A stretch of 64,000 bases of DNA from Tepidiphilus olei (GCF_006980705.1 NZ_SBHO01000002.1:248001-312000), one strand, 5' to 3'; shown: positions 46,533-59,330, counted from the stretch's first letter. The notes: generated by a model from the letters alone, not told the origin. A program made the numbers and translations.

Positions 46533-47297
46533 TCACTTCAAATTCCCCGAAAGGAACTGCTGCAGCCGCTCGCTGCGCGGACGCGCCAGCACCTCGCGCG
46601 GGTTTCCTTCCTCCTCGACCAACCCCTGGTGCAGGAACATGACGTGCGTGGACACCTCACGCGCGAAGCCCATCTCGTGAGTGACCACGATCATGGTGCG
46701 GCCCTCCTGCGCGAGGTCGCGCATCACCTTGAGCACCTCGCCGACGAGCTCGGGGTCCAGCGCCGAGGTCGGCTCGTCGAAGAGCATCACCTCTGGCTCC
46801 ACTGCCAGCGCCCGGGCGATCGCCACGCGCTGCTGCTCGCCGCCGGACATGTGCGAGGGATAGGCGTTCTTGCGGTGCGCCACGCCGACCTTGGCGAGGT
46901 AATGCTCGGCGCGCTCGATCGCCTCCTTTTTTGGCACGCCCAGCACGTGTACCGGCACCTCGATCACGTTCTCCAGCGCGGTCATGTGCGACCACAGGTT
47001 GAAATGCTGGAAGACCATGGCCAGGCGCGAGCGGATGCGCTGCAGCTGCTTGCGGTCGGCCGCGCGCAGGGTGCCATCCTTGGCCGGCACCAGCCGCAGT
47101 TCTTCGCCGTCGAGCACGATGCGCCCGGCGTTGGGTTGCTCGAGCAGGTTGATGCAACGCAGCAGCGTGCTCTTGCCCGAACCGCTCGAACCGATGACGC
47201 TGATGACGTCACCGGCGTCGGCCTTGAGCGAAACCCCTTTGAGGACTTCGTGCGCCCCATAGCGCTTGTGCAAATCGTCGACTTCGAGTTTGACCAT
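46533..47297 (-). CDS. Polar amino acid ABC transporter ATP-binding protein (HisP/ArtP-like)
   Basis: A 254-residue ATPase with Walker [10 protein letters not shown], the Q-loop [18 protein letters not shown], signature MSGGEQQR, Walker [21 protein letters not shown] and switch [11 protein letters not shown]. These details are typical of the histidine/arginine/lysine subfamily. It is the last gene of the operon, 44 bases after the second permease gene. Confidence 0.93.
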   Translation of the reverse strand: MVKLEVDDLHKRYGAHEVLKGVSLKADAGDVISVIGSSGSGKSTLLRCINLLEQPNAGRIVLDGEELRLVPAKDGTLRAADRKQLQRIRSRLAMVFQHFNLWSHMTALENVIEVPVHVLGVPKKEAIERAEHYLAKVGVAHRKNAYPSHMSGGEQQRVAIARALAVEPEVMLFDEPTSALDPELVGEVLKVMRDLAQEGRTMIVVTHEMGFAREVSTHVMFLHQGLVEEEGNPREVLARPRSERLQQFLSGNLK

Positions 47298-47341
47298 GAA
47301 TGGTTCGCCTTGCGGATCGGGTATGGCGACAGGAAAATGAT

Positions 47342-48040
47342 TCAGCGGCGTTGTGGCCGCAGGTGAGCGAGCCAGCGGCGCTCGGCAGCCTTGAAGAGCT
47401 GCAGCAGCAGGAAAGTGAGCACGAGATAGAAGGCGCCGGCGGTGAGGTAGGCTTCGAAGGGAAGGAAATACTGGGCGCTAATCGTGCGCGCCACGCCGGT
47501 GATGTCGGCGAGCGTCACGAGCGAAGCCATGCTGGTCGCGTGCAGCATCATCACCACTTCGTTGCTGTACTGCGGCAGTGCCCGGCGCAACGCCGAAGGC
47601 AGGAGGATGCGCCGGTACATCTGCAGACGCGACATGCCGGCGGCGCGGGCCGCTTCGATCTCGCCCGGCGGCGTGGTCTTGAGGCAACCGGCGATGATCT
47701 CGGCGGTGTAGCCGGAAGTGTTGATGGCAAATGCCAGGCAAGCGCAGAAAGTGGCATCCGACAACCACGGCCAGAAGAGGCTCGCGCGCACGGCCTCGAA
47801 CTGCGCCACCCCGTAATAGATGAGGAAGAGCTGCACCAGCATGGGTGTGCCGCGGATCACGTAGGTATAGAACCAGGCGGGCAGGTTGAGCCAGGGCGAA
47901 CCCGACACCCGCATCAGCGCGAGCGGCACCGACCAGACGAAGCCCACGGCGAGCGAAATGAGGAGCAGCTGCAGCGTGACGCGCACGCCGTGCAGGAACT
48001 GCGGCAGGTTCTCCCAGATGACGGAAAAATCGAGGATCAC
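47342..48040 (-). CDS. Polar amino acid ABC transporter permease (HisM-like)
   Basis: A 232-residue membrane subunit. The coupling motif is [24 protein letters not shown], and [20 protein letters not shown] is typical of the His/Arg family. Start is GTG 48040, overlapping the first permease stop (GTGA), which indicates coupled translation. It pairs with the HisQ-like permease to form the channel. Confidence 0.92.
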   Translation of the reverse strand: MILDFSVIWENLPQFLHGVRVTLQLLLISLAVGFVWSVPLALMRVSGSPWLNLPAWFYTYVIRGTPMLVQLFLIYYGVAQFEAVRASLFWPWLSDATFCACLAFAINTSGYTAEIIAGCLKTTPPGEIEAARAAGMSRLQMYRRILLPSALRRALPQYSNEVVMMLHATSMASLVTLADITGVARTISAQYFLPFEAYLTAGAFYLVLTFLLLQLFKAAERRWLAHLRPQRR

Positions 48041-48726
48041 AGCCGAACTTCCCGTACGCCCAGCGAGAAGCGTTTCTCGATCACGCGCAGCGCGAGCAGC
48101 GACACGCTGGTGATCGCCAAGTAGAGCACCCCGGCGAGCAGCAAATAGGTGAAGGGCTGGCGCGTGGCGTCCCCCGCCTGTTTGGCGTGGAACATAATGT
48201 CCGGCAGGCCCAATACCGACACGAGCGCGGTGGATTTGATGAGAACCAACCAGTTGTTGGCGATACCGGGAATCGACAGGCGCACCGTCTCCGGCCACAG
48301 GATGCGGCGAAACACCTGCCAGCGACTCATGCCGTAGGCGAACCCGGCCTCGGCCTGTCCCTTGGGGATGGAGAGGAAAGCGCCGCGGAAAGTCTCCGAC
48401 AGGTAGGCGCCGAAGATGAATCCCAAAGTGGCCACGCCGGCGGCGAACGGGTCGATGTCGACGTAGTCTTCATGGCCGATGAGCGCCGCGGCGCGATTGA
48501 CGAGATCCTGACCACCGAAATACACCAGCAGGATCATGACCAGCTCCGGGATGCCACGGATCACGGTGGCGTAGGCTTCGCCAAGCCATGCGAGCGGACG
48601 CAGCGGCGAGAGCCGCGCCCCCGCCCCCGCGAGCCCCAGCACCACGGCCAGTGCCATGGAGCACAGCGCCAGGCTCAGCGTCAGCCAGCTGCCTTCGACG
48701 ATGGTGAGCCAATAGCCGCCGCTCAT
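48037..48726 (-). CDS. Polar amino acid ABC transporter permease (HisQ-like)
   Basis: A 229-residue membrane subunit. The coupling loop reads AEAGFAYGMSRWQVFRRILWPE, and YATVIRGIPELVMILLVYFG is the typical helix. It follows the binding protein by 27 bases. The order binding protein, HisQ, HisM, HisP is standard for LAO/histidine-type importers. Confidence 0.93.
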   Translation of the reverse strand: MSGGYWLTIVEGSWLTLSLALCSMALAVVLGLAGAGARLSPLRPLAWLGEAYATVIRGIPELVMILLVYFGGQDLVNRAAALIGHEDYVDIDPFAAGVATLGFIFGAYLSETFRGAFLSIPKGQAEAGFAYGMSRWQVFRRILWPETVRLSIPGIANNWLVLIKSTALVSVLGLPDIMFHAKQAGDATRQPFTYLLLAGVLYLAITSVSLLALRVIEKRFSLGVREVRL

Positions 48727-48753
48727 CGGCCAACTCCAACGGGCTTGGTCGCC

Positions 48754-49533
48754 TCACTCGCCATAGATGTCGAAGTCGAAGTATTTCTTCGCGATTTCCT
48801 GGTACTTGCCGTTGGCGCGGATCGCGTCGATGGCGGCGTTGAATTTCTCTACCAGCACCGTGTCGCCCTTGCGCACGGCCACGCCGATGCCCTCGCCGAA
48901 ATACTTCCGGTCGGTGAAGGCCGGCCCCACCGTGGCGAACCCTTTACCGGCCTCGGTCTGCAGGAAACCGAACTGGATGCTCACGGCGTCGGCGAGCGAA
49001 GCGTCGATGCGCCCGACGGCGAGATCGAGGAAGACTTCTTCCTGCGAAGCATAGCGTACCACTTGGATGCCGGCCGGAGCGAAAACGTCGGTGGCATAGC
49101 GGTCGAAGATGGTGGCGCGCTGCACGCCGACTTTCTTGCCTTTCAGGTCGACCAAGGGGTCCTTCACCTCACTGCCCGCCTTCATCACCAGGCGGCCGGG
49201 CGTGTAGTAGTACTTCTTGCTGAAATCGACCGATTTCTTGCGCTCGTCGGTGATCGACATCGAAGAGATCACCGCGTCGATCTTGCGCACTTTGAGCGCG
49301 GGGATCAATCCGTCGAACTCCTGCTCGATCCACCGGCACTTGACCTTCATCTCTTCACACAGGGCGTTGCCGATGTCGTAGTCGAAACCGGCGAGCTTGC
49401 CGTCGGGCGTTTTGTAGGCGAAGGGGGGATAGGAAGCCTCGATGCCGATGCGCAAGGGCTTGTCCTCGGCCATTGCCGCATCCGAGGCGAGCACGAACAG
49501 GATCGCGCCAAACAACGAGAAGAGCTTTTTCAT
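48754..49533 (-). CDS. Polar amino acid (Arg/Lys/Orn/His-type) binding protein
   Basis: A 259-residue periplasmic binding protein with a signal peptide ending at AAMAE. The mature start LRIGIEASYPPFAYKTPDGK is typical of the family, as are GFDYDIGNALCEEM and FDGLIPALKVRKIDAVISSM. The latter closely resembles LAO/histidine-binding proteins, so a basic amino acid is the likely ligand. Start ATG 49533 has GGAG 8 bases before it. It is divergent from dnaA. Confidence 0.92.
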   Translation of the reverse strand: MKKLFSLFGAILFVLASDAAMAEDKPLRIGIEASYPPFAYKTPDGKLAGFDYDIGNALCEEMKVKCRWIEQEFDGLIPALKVRKIDAVISSMSITDERKKSVDFSKKYYYTPGRLVMKAGSEVKDPLVDLKGKKVGVQRATIFDRYATDVFAPAGIQVVRYASQEEVFLDLAVGRIDASLADAVSIQFGFLQTEAGKGFATVGPAFTDRKYFGEGIGVAVRKGDTVLVEKFNAAIDAIRANGKYQEIAKKYFDFDIYGE

Positions 49534-49611
49534 GACAGGCTCCTTCACAGGGAGGTGTGGTTTGTTCGTTTGTTTCAACCACGCCCTACTCAACAGGCGG
49601 GCGAGACGAGG

Positions 49612-49793
49612 TGTGGAAAAACGCATCGGTGCATCGATCGACGTCACGCCCATAAGTTTCCCGCGCTCGGCCAAAGAAGGTCGTCGGGGATAAAGGCTAA
49701 TCATTTTACCAATACCTAAGCTTGGGTCGTTTCCCTGGTCGAGATTTCGCCCACCCTGTGGATAACTCACCTTTTGGGTGGACGGGTTAGAAT
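49612..49793 (+). promoter_or_regulatory. dnaA promoter region with DnaA boxes
   Basis: A perfect DnaA box TGTGGATAA lies at 49757-49765 and a relaxed one, TGTGGAAAA, at 49612-49620. A TAGAAT -10 candidate at 49788-49793 would start transcription near 49800. The perfect box just before it fits the known self-repression of dnaA. There are only two boxes and little AT-rich DNA, so I do not favour this as the main origin. Confidence 0.6.
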
Positions 49794-49834
49794 ATCCCCT
49801 GGAACGTCGTCAATCCTTCCAGAGGGCCTTCTCC

Positions 49835-51340
49835 TTGAGTCACGAAGCGTGGACCGCCTGCTGCGAGCGTCTGCGTGCCTCGCTGCCGGCGCAGCAATAC
49901 AATACCTGGATCCGTGCCCTGAGCGCCGAACCCGAGGAAGGAGGCGCAGGAGTGCGGCTGCGCGTGCTCGCGCCCAACCGCTTCATCCTGCAGTGGGTGC
50001 GCGAGCGCTACTGGTCCAAGATCGCCGAACATCTCGCCGAGCTCGGCATCGCCCAGGCCGAACTGCAGCTGGGCGCTACCGCCAAAGGAGGCACGCCGCC
50101 GCGATCCAATCGGCCCGCATCGGCCCAAGCCCGGGCTTCGGCTCCCGACGTCGAATCCTCCGAAGCGGCACCTGCGGACTCGGTTCCTCCTGCCGCGGCG
50201 ACGACGCAGGAACGCGCCGCCGAAGCCAAACCCCGCCCCGCCCGCAGCGCTCCGAAACGCCGCCCTCCGCCGCTCGCCGAGGACGTGGCCCCGTCCTCGA
50301 CCCTCGAAGCGCTCTACGAGCGCACGCGGCTCAACCCAGCGGCGACTTTCGACACCCTCGTCACCGGCCGAGCCAACGACCTCGCCCGCGCCGCGGCCAT
50401 GCAAGTGGCGCACAACCCCGGCGCCTCCTACAATCCGCTGTTCGTCTATGGCGGGGTCGGACTGGGCAAGACGCACCTCATCCATGCCATCGGCAACGCC
50501 ATCTTCCGTACCGACCCGCGCGTGGTGATCCGCTACGTCCACGCCGAGGACTACTACGCCGACGTCGTCCGAGCCTACCAGCAGAAGAGCTTCGATGCCT
50601 TCAAGCGCTACTACCGTTCGCTCGACGTGCTGCTCATCGACGACATCCAGTTCTTCCAGAACAAGGCACGCACACAGGAAGAATTCTTCCATGCCTTCAA
50701 CGCCCTCACCGAGGCGCACAAGCAGATCGTCATCACCTGCGATACCTATCCCAAAGACATTCAAGGGCTGGAAGATCGGCTCATCTCGCGTTTCGACTGG
50801 GGCCTGACGGTGCAGATCGAGCCGCCCGAGCTCGAGATGCGGGTGGCCATCGTGCAGAAGAAGGCGCAACTCTTGGGCGTGCAGGTGGGCGACGACGTGG
50901 CCTTCTTGATCGCCAAGAACCTGCGCTCGAACGTGCGCGAACTCGAAGGCGCACTCAACAAGGTGGTGGCCTTCGCCAACTTCCACAGTCAGCCGATCAC
51001 GCTGGAGCTGGCCAAGGAGGCACTCAAGGACATCCTGCACGCCTACAATCGGCAGCTCACCGTCGAACACATCCAGAAGACGGTGGCCGACTACTACAAG
51101 ACCAAGGTCGCCGACATGCACTCGAAAAAGCGCACGCGGGCGGTGGCTCGCCCCCGGCAGGTGGCGATGTGGCTCGCCAAGGAGCTCACGCCGCTGTCGC
51201 TGCCGGCCATCGGCGAAGCCTTCGGCGGGCGTGACCACACGACGGTGCTGCACGCCTACCGCACGATCAACGAGCTGCGTCTGACCGATCCCCAACTCAA
51301 CCACGACGTCCACGTGCTGCTGCAGGTCCTGCGCGGCTGA
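49835..51340 (+). CDS. dnaA: Chromosomal replication initiator DnaA
   Basis: A 501-residue AAA+ initiator. Domain I begins [23 protein letters not shown] Pro/Ala-rich linker follows (residues about 85-155), then the ATPase core with [21 protein letters not shown], the Walker [12 protein letters not shown], and sensor motifs. Domain IV ends with the box-binding [12 protein letters not shown] helix. I prefer the TTG start at 49835, after AGAGGG and downstream of the -10 candidate; GTG 49778 lies upstream of the -10. It is transcribed toward the proposed oriC. Confidence 0.95.
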   Translation: MSHEAWTACCERLRASLPAQQYNTWIRALSAEPEEGGAGVRLRVLAPNRFILQWVRERYWSKIAEHLAELGIAQAELQLGATAKGGTPPRSNRPASAQARASAPDVESSEAAPADSVPPAAATTQERAAEAKPRPARSAPKRRPPPLAEDVAPSSTLEALYERTRLNPAATFDTLVTGRANDLARAAAMQVAHNPGASYNPLFVYGGVGLGKTHLIHAIGNAIFRTDPRVVIRYVHAEDYYADVVRAYQQKSFDAFKRYYRSLDVLLIDDIQFFQNKARTQEEFFHAFNALTEAHKQIVITCDTYPKDIQGLEDRLISRFDWGLTVQIEPPELEMRVAIVQKKAQLLGVQVGDDVAFLIAKNLRSNVRELEGALNKVVAFANFHSQPITLELAKEALKDILHAYNRQLTVEHIQKTVADYYKTKVADMHSKKRTRAVARPRQVAMWLAKELTPLSLPAIGEAFGGRDHTTVLHAYRTINELRLTDPQLNHDVHVLLQVLRG

Positions 51341-51365
51341 AGACTTCCAATTCAGGAGAGGCCCG

Positions 51366-52481
51366 ATGCTCTTTCTCGAATCGACCCGCGACCAGCTGCT
51401 GCAACCGCTGCTGGCCACCAGTGGCGTGGTCGAAAAACGCCAGACGAAACCCATCCTCGCCAACGTGCTGCTCGAGCGCGACGCCGGCCGCCTCGGGCTC
51501 ACCGCCACCGACGGCGAGATGCAGCTCGCCGTCCACATCGACGCGAGCGAGCTGCCGGGCGAAGAAGGAAGACTCACCGTCAATGCGAAAAAACTGCTCG
51601 ACATCCTGCGCAGCCTTCCCGAAGGCGCGGTGATACGGCTCGAGCGCGACGGCGAGAGCCGCCTCGTCCTGCGCTGCGGTCGCAGCCGTTTCACCCTGCA
51701 GGCGCTGCCGGCAGAGGAATTCCCCCGCCTCGTCCCACCGGAAGGCGAAGACGCGCCCATGCGGCTCACCCAGCGCGAGCTGCGCCGCCTCATCGCGCTC
51801 ACCTCCTACGCCATGGCGCAGCAGGACATCCGCTACTACCTCGTGGGCATGCTCTTTGCCGCCGAAGGCGACCGGCTCGACGTGGTGACCACCGACAGCC
51901 ACCGGCTGGCTCATTGCGCGCAACCTCTGGCCGAACCCTTGGCGAGCGCGCGCGAAGCCATCGTGCCGCGCAAGGCGGTGGGCGAGCTGCAGCGGCTGCT
52001 CACCGATTCCGACGATACGGTGGAAGTGCGCATCGCCGACAAGCAGATCGTGTTCCGCTTCAAGGACAGCGAATTCCTCAGCAAGATCATCGACGGGCGA
52101 TTCCCCGATTTTCGTCGTGTCATTCCCCAAGGGCACCCCATCCGTGTCTCTTTCGTTCGCACCGAACTGCAGCAAGCCTTGCAGCGCGTGGCGATCCTTG
52201 CCAGCGACAAGATCCGCCCGGTCAAACTCTCCTTCTCCCCGGGGCTGGTGCGCCTGTCGAGCCACAACGCCGAACAGGAAGAGGCCATCGAGGAGATCGA
52301 GATCGCCTACGACGGCGAACCGCTGGAGATCGGCTTCAACGTCGGCTATCTGCTCGACGTACTGAGCGCGCTCACCAACGAAGTCGTGCATCTGTCGCTC
52401 AAGGACGGCAACGCCGCCGCCCTCATCACCGTCCCCGAGGACGAGCGCTTCGAATACGTCGTGATGCCGATGCGCCTGTAG
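51366..52481 (+). CDS. dnaN: DNA polymerase III beta subunit (sliding clamp)
   Basis: A 371-residue clamp with three repeated domains. It begins with the typical LLQPLLATSGVVEKRQTKPILANVLLE and ends with EYVVMPMRL, the usual C-terminal VMPMRL of DnaN. The segment VTTDSHRLAHC is also conserved. It starts 25 bases after dnaA with AGGAGAGG as ribosome site and is co-transcribed with dnaA. Confidence 0.97.
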   Translation: MLFLESTRDQLLQPLLATSGVVEKRQTKPILANVLLERDAGRLGLTATDGEMQLAVHIDASELPGEEGRLTVNAKKLLDILRSLPEGAVIRLERDGESRLVLRCGRSRFTLQALPAEEFPRLVPPEGEDAPMRLTQRELRRLIALTSYAMAQQDIRYYLVGMLFAAEGDRLDVVTTDSHRLAHCAQPLAEPLASAREAIVPRKAVGELQRLLTDSDDTVEVRIADKQIVFRFKDSEFLSKIIDGRFPDFRRVIPQGHPIRVSFVRTELQQALQRVAILASDKIRPVKLSFSPGLVRLSSHNAEQEEAIEEIEIAYDGEPLEIGFNVGYLLDVLSALTNEVVHLSLKDGNAAALITVPEDERFEYVVMPMRL

Positions 52482-55034
<2,553 letters not shown>

Positions 55035-55050
55035 GACCGGCGACGGCGCC

Positions 55051-55713
55051 TCATTCGAGGCTCGCCGTCGCGAGCTTCATCCCGAAGGCGACGAAGAGCG
55101 CCCCGACCGCGCCGGTGCCGCCGATGGCGAGCCGCCGGCGCCGGCGGAAGGCCGCGGCGAGCTTGGCGCCGGCAAGCACGAGCGTAGCGAGATAGGTCAT
55201 GCTGCACAGCTGCACCGACACGCCCAGCACCAGGAAAGCGAGCAGCGGATGACCCGCCTGCGGGTCCACGAACTGGATGAAAAAAGAAAAGAAGAAGAGA
55301 ATGGCCTTCGGGTTCATCAGGCTGATGAGCAAAGCCGAACGGAAGGGGTGCAAGGCCCCGGTGCGCACTTCTTCTTCGGGCGCGGCGATCGCCTCGCCGC
55401 GGCGCATGGCCTGGCTCGCCCGCCAGGCGGCGCGCATCAGCTGCAGGCCGATCCAGCAGAGGTAAGCCGCCCCGGCGAGCCTGAGCCCTAGAAAAAGCGC
55501 CGGTACGAGCTTCAGAAGCGACGCAGCCCCGAATACCGCCGCACACATCAACACCGTATCTCCCACGAGTACCCCCAGTGCGGCCCAGGCGCCGCTGCGC
55601 CAGCCGTGTCTCGAAGCCGATGTCATGACGTAGAGCGAGTTCGGCCCCGGTAGGAGTACGACGAAAATGGTGCCGAGCAGGAAGGTGGGGTAGTCGACGA
55701 TACCGAGTGACAT
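55051..55713 (-). CDS. LysE/RhtB-family amino acid exporter (LeuE-like)
   Basis: A 220-residue membrane exporter with six helices. The N-terminal FLLGTIFVVLLPGPNSLYVM is the family signature (PGPN). It is followed by GVLVGDTVLMCAA and the LISLMNPKAILFFFSFF motif. Similarity is strongest to the leucine exporter LeuE/YeaS type, but specificity is uncertain. It converges with gyrB, leaving 16 bases. Confidence 0.88.
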   Translation of the reverse strand: MSLGIVDYPTFLLGTIFVVLLPGPNSLYVMTSASRHGWRSGAWAALGVLVGDTVLMCAAVFGAASLLKLVPALFLGLRLAGAAYLCWIGLQLMRAAWRASQAMRRGEAIAAPEEEVRTGALHPFRSALLISLMNPKAILFFFSFFIQFVDPQAGHPLLAFLVLGVSVQLCSMTYLATLVLAGAKLAAAFRRRRRLAIGGTGAVGALFVAFGMKLATASLE

Positions 55714-55791
55714 GGCCGGATCCGAAGAAACTGGATAAGCTCCATGCTAGCCGATCTTTCGCGCTTCGAGTATGGCGGTAAATCGCAACGC

Positions 55792-55820
55792 TTGACCACC
55801 CCCATTCTGGCTGCTATAAA
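55792..55820 (+). promoter_or_regulatory. Sigma-70 promoter of the TRAP-TAXI operon
   Basis: TTGACC (55792-55797), a 17-base spacer and TATAAA (55815-55820), 53 bases before the TAXI binding protein start. It is close to consensus and is followed by AAGGAG before the ATG. Confidence 0.8.
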
Positions 55821-55872
55821 GCGGCTGAGCTGGCGTCAGACCGGTCCTTGTCATCGACCAAAGGAGAAAACC

Positions 55873-56820
55873 ATGGGTGCGATCCGTCATTTCGTCGCTG
55901 CGCTCGGCTTGTGCGCTTTCGCCGCCGCAGCCCAAGCGCAGACTTACATCACCGTGCTCACCGGCGGCACCAGCGGGGTCTATTACCCACTGGGAGTGGC
56001 GCTGTCCAAGATCTACGGCGAAGCCATCCCCGGCGCGAAGACGAGCGTCCAGGCGACCAAGGCGAGCGCGGAAAATCTCAATCTCCTGCAAGCCGGTCGT
56101 GGCGAAGTGGCCTTCTCACTGGGTGATGCCGTCGCCCAGGCCTGGGCAGGGAACGAGGAAGCCGGTTTCAAGCAGAAGCTCGACAAATTGCGGGCGCTGG
56201 CGGCGATCTATCCTAATTACATACAGATCGTGGCGAACAGGGAATCCGGCATCCGCTCACTGCAGGACCTGCGAGGCAAGCGCCTGTCGGTGGGGGCCCC
56301 GCGCTCGGGCACCGAACTCAACGCGCGCGCCGTACTCGCCGCAGCGGGTCTTTCCTACGCCGATCTCGGCAAGGTCGAATACCTTCCCTTCGGCGAATCG
56401 GTCGAACTGATGAAGAACCGCCAGCTCGATGCCACCCTACAGTCCGCCGGACTCGGTGTGGCCTCGATCCGCGACCTCGCGACCAACGTGCCGATCGTCG
56501 TCGTTCCGGTGCCGCCGGAAATCGTCGCCAAGATCGGCGACCCGGCCTATCAGCCGGCGGTGATCCCGGCCGGCACCTATACGGGTCAGGAGCAGGACGT
56601 CCCGACGGTGGCGGTGCGCAACCTGCTGGTGACGCACAGCGGCGTTCCGGAAGAAGTGGTCTATCTCATGACGAAATCGATGTTCGAGCATCTCGACGAG
56701 CTCGTCGCCGCGCATACCGCCGCCAAAGGGATCAAACTCGAAGAAGCCACCAGCGGCTTGCCGATCCCCCTGCATCCGGGAGCGGAGCGCTATTATCGAG
56801 AAGCCGGCGTGCTCCGCTAA
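55873..56820 (+). CDS. TAXI-family TRAP transporter substrate-binding protein
   Basis: A 315-residue periplasmic binding protein. The signal peptide ends at AQAQT. The mature start YITVLTGGTSGVYYPLGVAL is the TAXI signature, followed by SVQATKASAENLNLLQAGRGEVAF and GKRLSVGAPRSGTELNARAVL. It is followed 15 bases later by the fused permease. TAXI systems often carry glutamate or dicarboxylates such as 2-oxoglutarate; the ligand here is unknown. Confidence 0.93.
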   Translation: MGAIRHFVAALGLCAFAAAAQAQTYITVLTGGTSGVYYPLGVALSKIYGEAIPGAKTSVQATKASAENLNLLQAGRGEVAFSLGDAVAQAWAGNEEAGFKQKLDKLRALAAIYPNYIQIVANRESGIRSLQDLRGKRLSVGAPRSGTELNARAVLAAAGLSYADLGKVEYLPFGESVELMKNRQLDATLQSAGLGVASIRDLATNVPIVVVPVPPEIVAKIGDPAYQPAVIPAGTYTGQEQDVPTVAVRNLLVTHSGVPEEVVYLMTKSMFEHLDELVAAHTAAKGIKLEEATSGLPIPLHPGAERYYREAGVLR

Positions 56821-56835
56821 ACGGATAGGTGCACC

Positions 56836-58875
56836 ATGCACCACGGCTTCGACCAGACGGAGGATGAGAGAAAAGGCTTCGCGTCGCGCCTGCTTTTTCT
56901 CGTCGCGGTGAGCTTTTCGCTCTTTCAAATCTATACCGCGGCCTTCACCCCTTTTTCCTCCCTGGTCACGCGTGCCGTCCACGTCGGTTTCCTGCTCATA
57001 CTCACTTTCGGATTCCTCGCCCGAGATGGCTTCGTGCGGGGAAAACGGCTGATTCCATCGCTGTTTCTCGTCTGCGTGCTGCTTTCCGCGGCCGTAGCCT
57101 TCTATCAATGGATCTTCGAGCATGAGTTGATGCTGCGCTCGGGCGATCCGACCCGTATCGATCTATGGGTCGGCGCAGTGCTCCTGATGCTCGTCTTTTT
57201 GGCCACCCAACGCATGATGGGCTGGGCCTTGCCGCTCATCTGCGGCGTACTCGTGCTCTACGCCGTCTATGGTCGCTGGCTTCCTGGGCCATTTAATCAC
57301 CGCGGTTATCCCTGGGAACAGGTGATCGAACACCTTTCTTTCGGCACGGAAGGGATCTACGGCATTCCCATCTACGTCAGCTCGACCTACATCTTCCTCT
57401 TCATCCTCTTCGGCGCCTTTCTCGAGCGCGCCGGCATGCTTAAGCTCTTTACCGACTTCGCCTTGGGTTTGGTCGGTCACACCCAAGGCGGTCCGGCAAA
57501 AGTCGGGGTGATCGCTTCGGGACTGATGGGAACGATCAACGGCAGCGGCGTAGCCAATGTCGTGACGACCGGCCAGTTCACGATCCGGTTGATGAAACGC
57601 TTCGGCTACCGTCCAGAATTCGCCGGTGGGGTCGAGGCTACGGCCAGCATGGGCGGCCAGATCATGCCGCCGGTGATGGGCGCAGTGGCCTTCATCATGG
57701 CCGAGACGATCGGCGTAGCGTACGTGGAAGTGGTGCGTGCGGCGCTCATCCCAGCGATTCTCTATTTTCTCACGGCGTTTTTGGTGGTACATCTCGAAGC
57801 AGGCCGCTTGGGCCTGACCGGAATGCCCAAGGAGAATCTACCCAATCCGTGGCGCGCGGTGCGCGAGCGCTGGTACCTGGTGCTGCCGCTGGCGGTGCTG
57901 GTCTATCTGCTCTTTTCCGGCTATACGCCGCTCTTCGCCGGGCTCGTCGGATTACTGCTCACCGTCGTTCTGATCCTAGGCACCATCCTCTCGACCGCGC
58001 TGCTCACCAAAGCGCTCCGTTTCCTCTTCTGGATAGCTCTCGGCGTGATGTGCTCGACTTTCCTGCGCTGGGGAATCACCCCGGTGTTGGTGCTGATCGC
58101 CGTGCTGGTGTTTGCCTGCGCCTTGAATACGAAGAGCCGGCCTACCCTGAAAGACTTGGTGTCGGCCCTGGCCGAAGGCGCGCGCCAGGCACTGCCGGTG
58201 GGAATCGCCTGTGCCCAGGTCGGCGTCATCATCGGCGTGATGACCCTCACCGGCGCGGCTTCGAGCTTTGCCAATGCCGTGCTCGCCGTAGGAGAGCAAA
58301 GTCTCTTTTTGTCGTTGCTCCTGACGATGCTCGTGTGCCTGGTACTGGGCATGGGCATCCCGACCATCCCCAACTACATCATCACCAGCTCGCTCGCCGC
58401 CCCAGCGCTGTTGCACCTAGACGTACCGCTCATCGTGAGCCACATGTTCGTCTTCTATTTCGGCATCATGGCCGATCTCACGCCCCCCGTGGCCTTGGCC
58501 TGTTTCGCTGCCGCACCTATCGCGGGGGCCCCGGGTCTGGCCATCAGCTTGCAGGCGATCCGTGTGGCAGCGGCCGGGTTCGTCATCCCTTTCATGACGG
58601 TGTATACCCCGGCGCTGATGCTGCAGGGTGACCCGGGATGGTTGGAAGTCGGCTACATCGTCTTCAAAGTAATCGTGGCGATCTGGCTGTGGGGCTGTAC
58701 GGCGATCGGCTACTGGCTCGGCCCCCTGTCCTGGTTCGAGCGGCTGTGGGCTTTCGCCGCCGCGGCCTTGCTCGTAATCGCCATGCCCATCACCGATGAA
58801 TTGGGCCTGCTGGCCGGGGCGATCATCCTGTTCCAGCACGTCTGGCGCCATCGTCGTAGGTCTTCGCCGACATGA
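56836..58875 (+). CDS. TRAP transporter fused small-large permease (TAXI type)
   Basis: A 679-residue membrane protein in which the DctQ-like part (residues about 1-170) and the DctM-like part are fused, as usual for TAXI systems. The DctM portion has FGAFLERAGMLKLFTDFALG, the GTINGSGVANVVTTGQFTI segment, ATASMGGQIMPPVMGAVAF and GMGIPTIPNYIITSSLAAPAL. More than fifteen hydrophobic segments are visible. It overlaps the DUF1850 gene by 4 bases. Confidence 0.93.
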   Translation: MHHGFDQTEDERKGFASRLLFLVAVSFSLFQIYTAAFTPFSSLVTRAVHVGFLLILTFGFLARDGFVRGKRLIPSLFLVCVLLSAAVAFYQWIFEHELMLRSGDPTRIDLWVGAVLLMLVFLATQRMMGWALPLICGVLVLYAVYGRWLPGPFNHRGYPWEQVIEHLSFGTEGIYGIPIYVSSTYIFLFILFGAFLERAGMLKLFTDFALGLVGHTQGGPAKVGVIASGLMGTINGSGVANVVTTGQFTIRLMKRFGYRPEFAGGVEATASMGGQIMPPVMGAVAFIMAETIGVAYVEVVRAALIPAILYFLTAFLVVHLEAGRLGLTGMPKENLPNPWRAVRERWYLVLPLAVLVYLLFSGYTPLFAGLVGLLLTVVLILGTILSTALLTKALRFLFWIALGVMCSTFLRWGITPVLVLIAVLVFACALNTKSRPTLKDLVSALAEGARQALPVGIACAQVGVIIGVMTLTGAASSFANAVLAVGEQSLFLSLLLTMLVCLVLGMGIPTIPNYIITSSLAAPALLHLDVPLIVSHMFVFYFGIMADLTPPVALACFAAAPIAGAPGLAISLQAIRVAAAGFVIPFMTVYTPALMLQGDPGWLEVGYIVFKVIVAIWLWGCTAIGYWLGPLSWFERLWAFAAAALLVIAMPITDELGLLAGAIILFQHVWRHRRRSSPT

Positions 58876-59330
58876 TCGGTCTTTGCCTGAGCGTGCTGGG
58901 AACGACGGTCTTGCTACCGGTGAGCGTCTTCACCTTGAGCTGGCAGCATTCGATCGAGAAGACGCAGTGGGAAGAGCGCTGGCGCATCGAGGAGGGCGAG
59001 TCGCCCCAGCTCGTCTTCGTCGAAGGCCGCATCCATGGTTCGGGGGCAGGGATGGAACCACCGCCTCGGGCGAAGAGGGAAAACGGCGTCTGGGTCTATG
59101 AGGAAGCCTTGCGCCTTCCTGCGCTGCATCTGGCCCATTCGCCGTTCGCATCGCCCTATCGCCTCTGCCCGGGTGACGAAGCCTGTCATGCGCTCGAGGT
59201 CTGGCTGCCCGGATTGCCGGAGATCGGCGAGGTCGAGCTCTTTCCCTGCTCGCCTTCTTCGCCGAGTTCTCCGCCGAGCGCGGCCGAGAGCGCCGGCAGC
59301 ATGGAACGCAAGGTCTCGGCGAAGAGGTAG
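58872..59330 (+). CDS. DUF1850 protein of the TRAP-TAXI operon
   Basis: A 152-residue exported protein of unknown function regularly encoded after fused TAXI permeases. It has an N-terminal hydrophobic segment, then FTLSWQHSIEKTQWEERWRI and EGRIHGSGAGMEPPPRA, the conserved DUF1850 core. The last 40 or so residues are Ser/Pro-rich and lie antisense to the end of rdgC (145-base overlap), so they may be an extension after loss of an earlier stop. Confidence 0.85.
   Translation: MIGLCLSVLGTTVLLPVSVFTLSWQHSIEKTQWEERWRIEEGESPQLVFVEGRIHGSGAGMEPPPRAKRENGVWVYEEALRLPALHLAHSPFASPYRLCPGDEACHALEVWLPGLPEIGEVELFPCSPSSPSSPPSAAESAGSMERKVSAKR

Noticed and set aside
49778..49834. GTG start giving DnaA 19 more residues
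   Set aside because: It has no ribosome site, lies upstream of the likely -10 element and adds residues that do not match the DnaA N-terminus. TTG 49835 was preferred.
49534..49834. Gap upstream of dnaA as the main oriC
   Set aside because: It has only one perfect and one relaxed DnaA box and little AT-rich DNA, and coding-strand skew does not change sign here. It was kept as the dnaA regulatory region.
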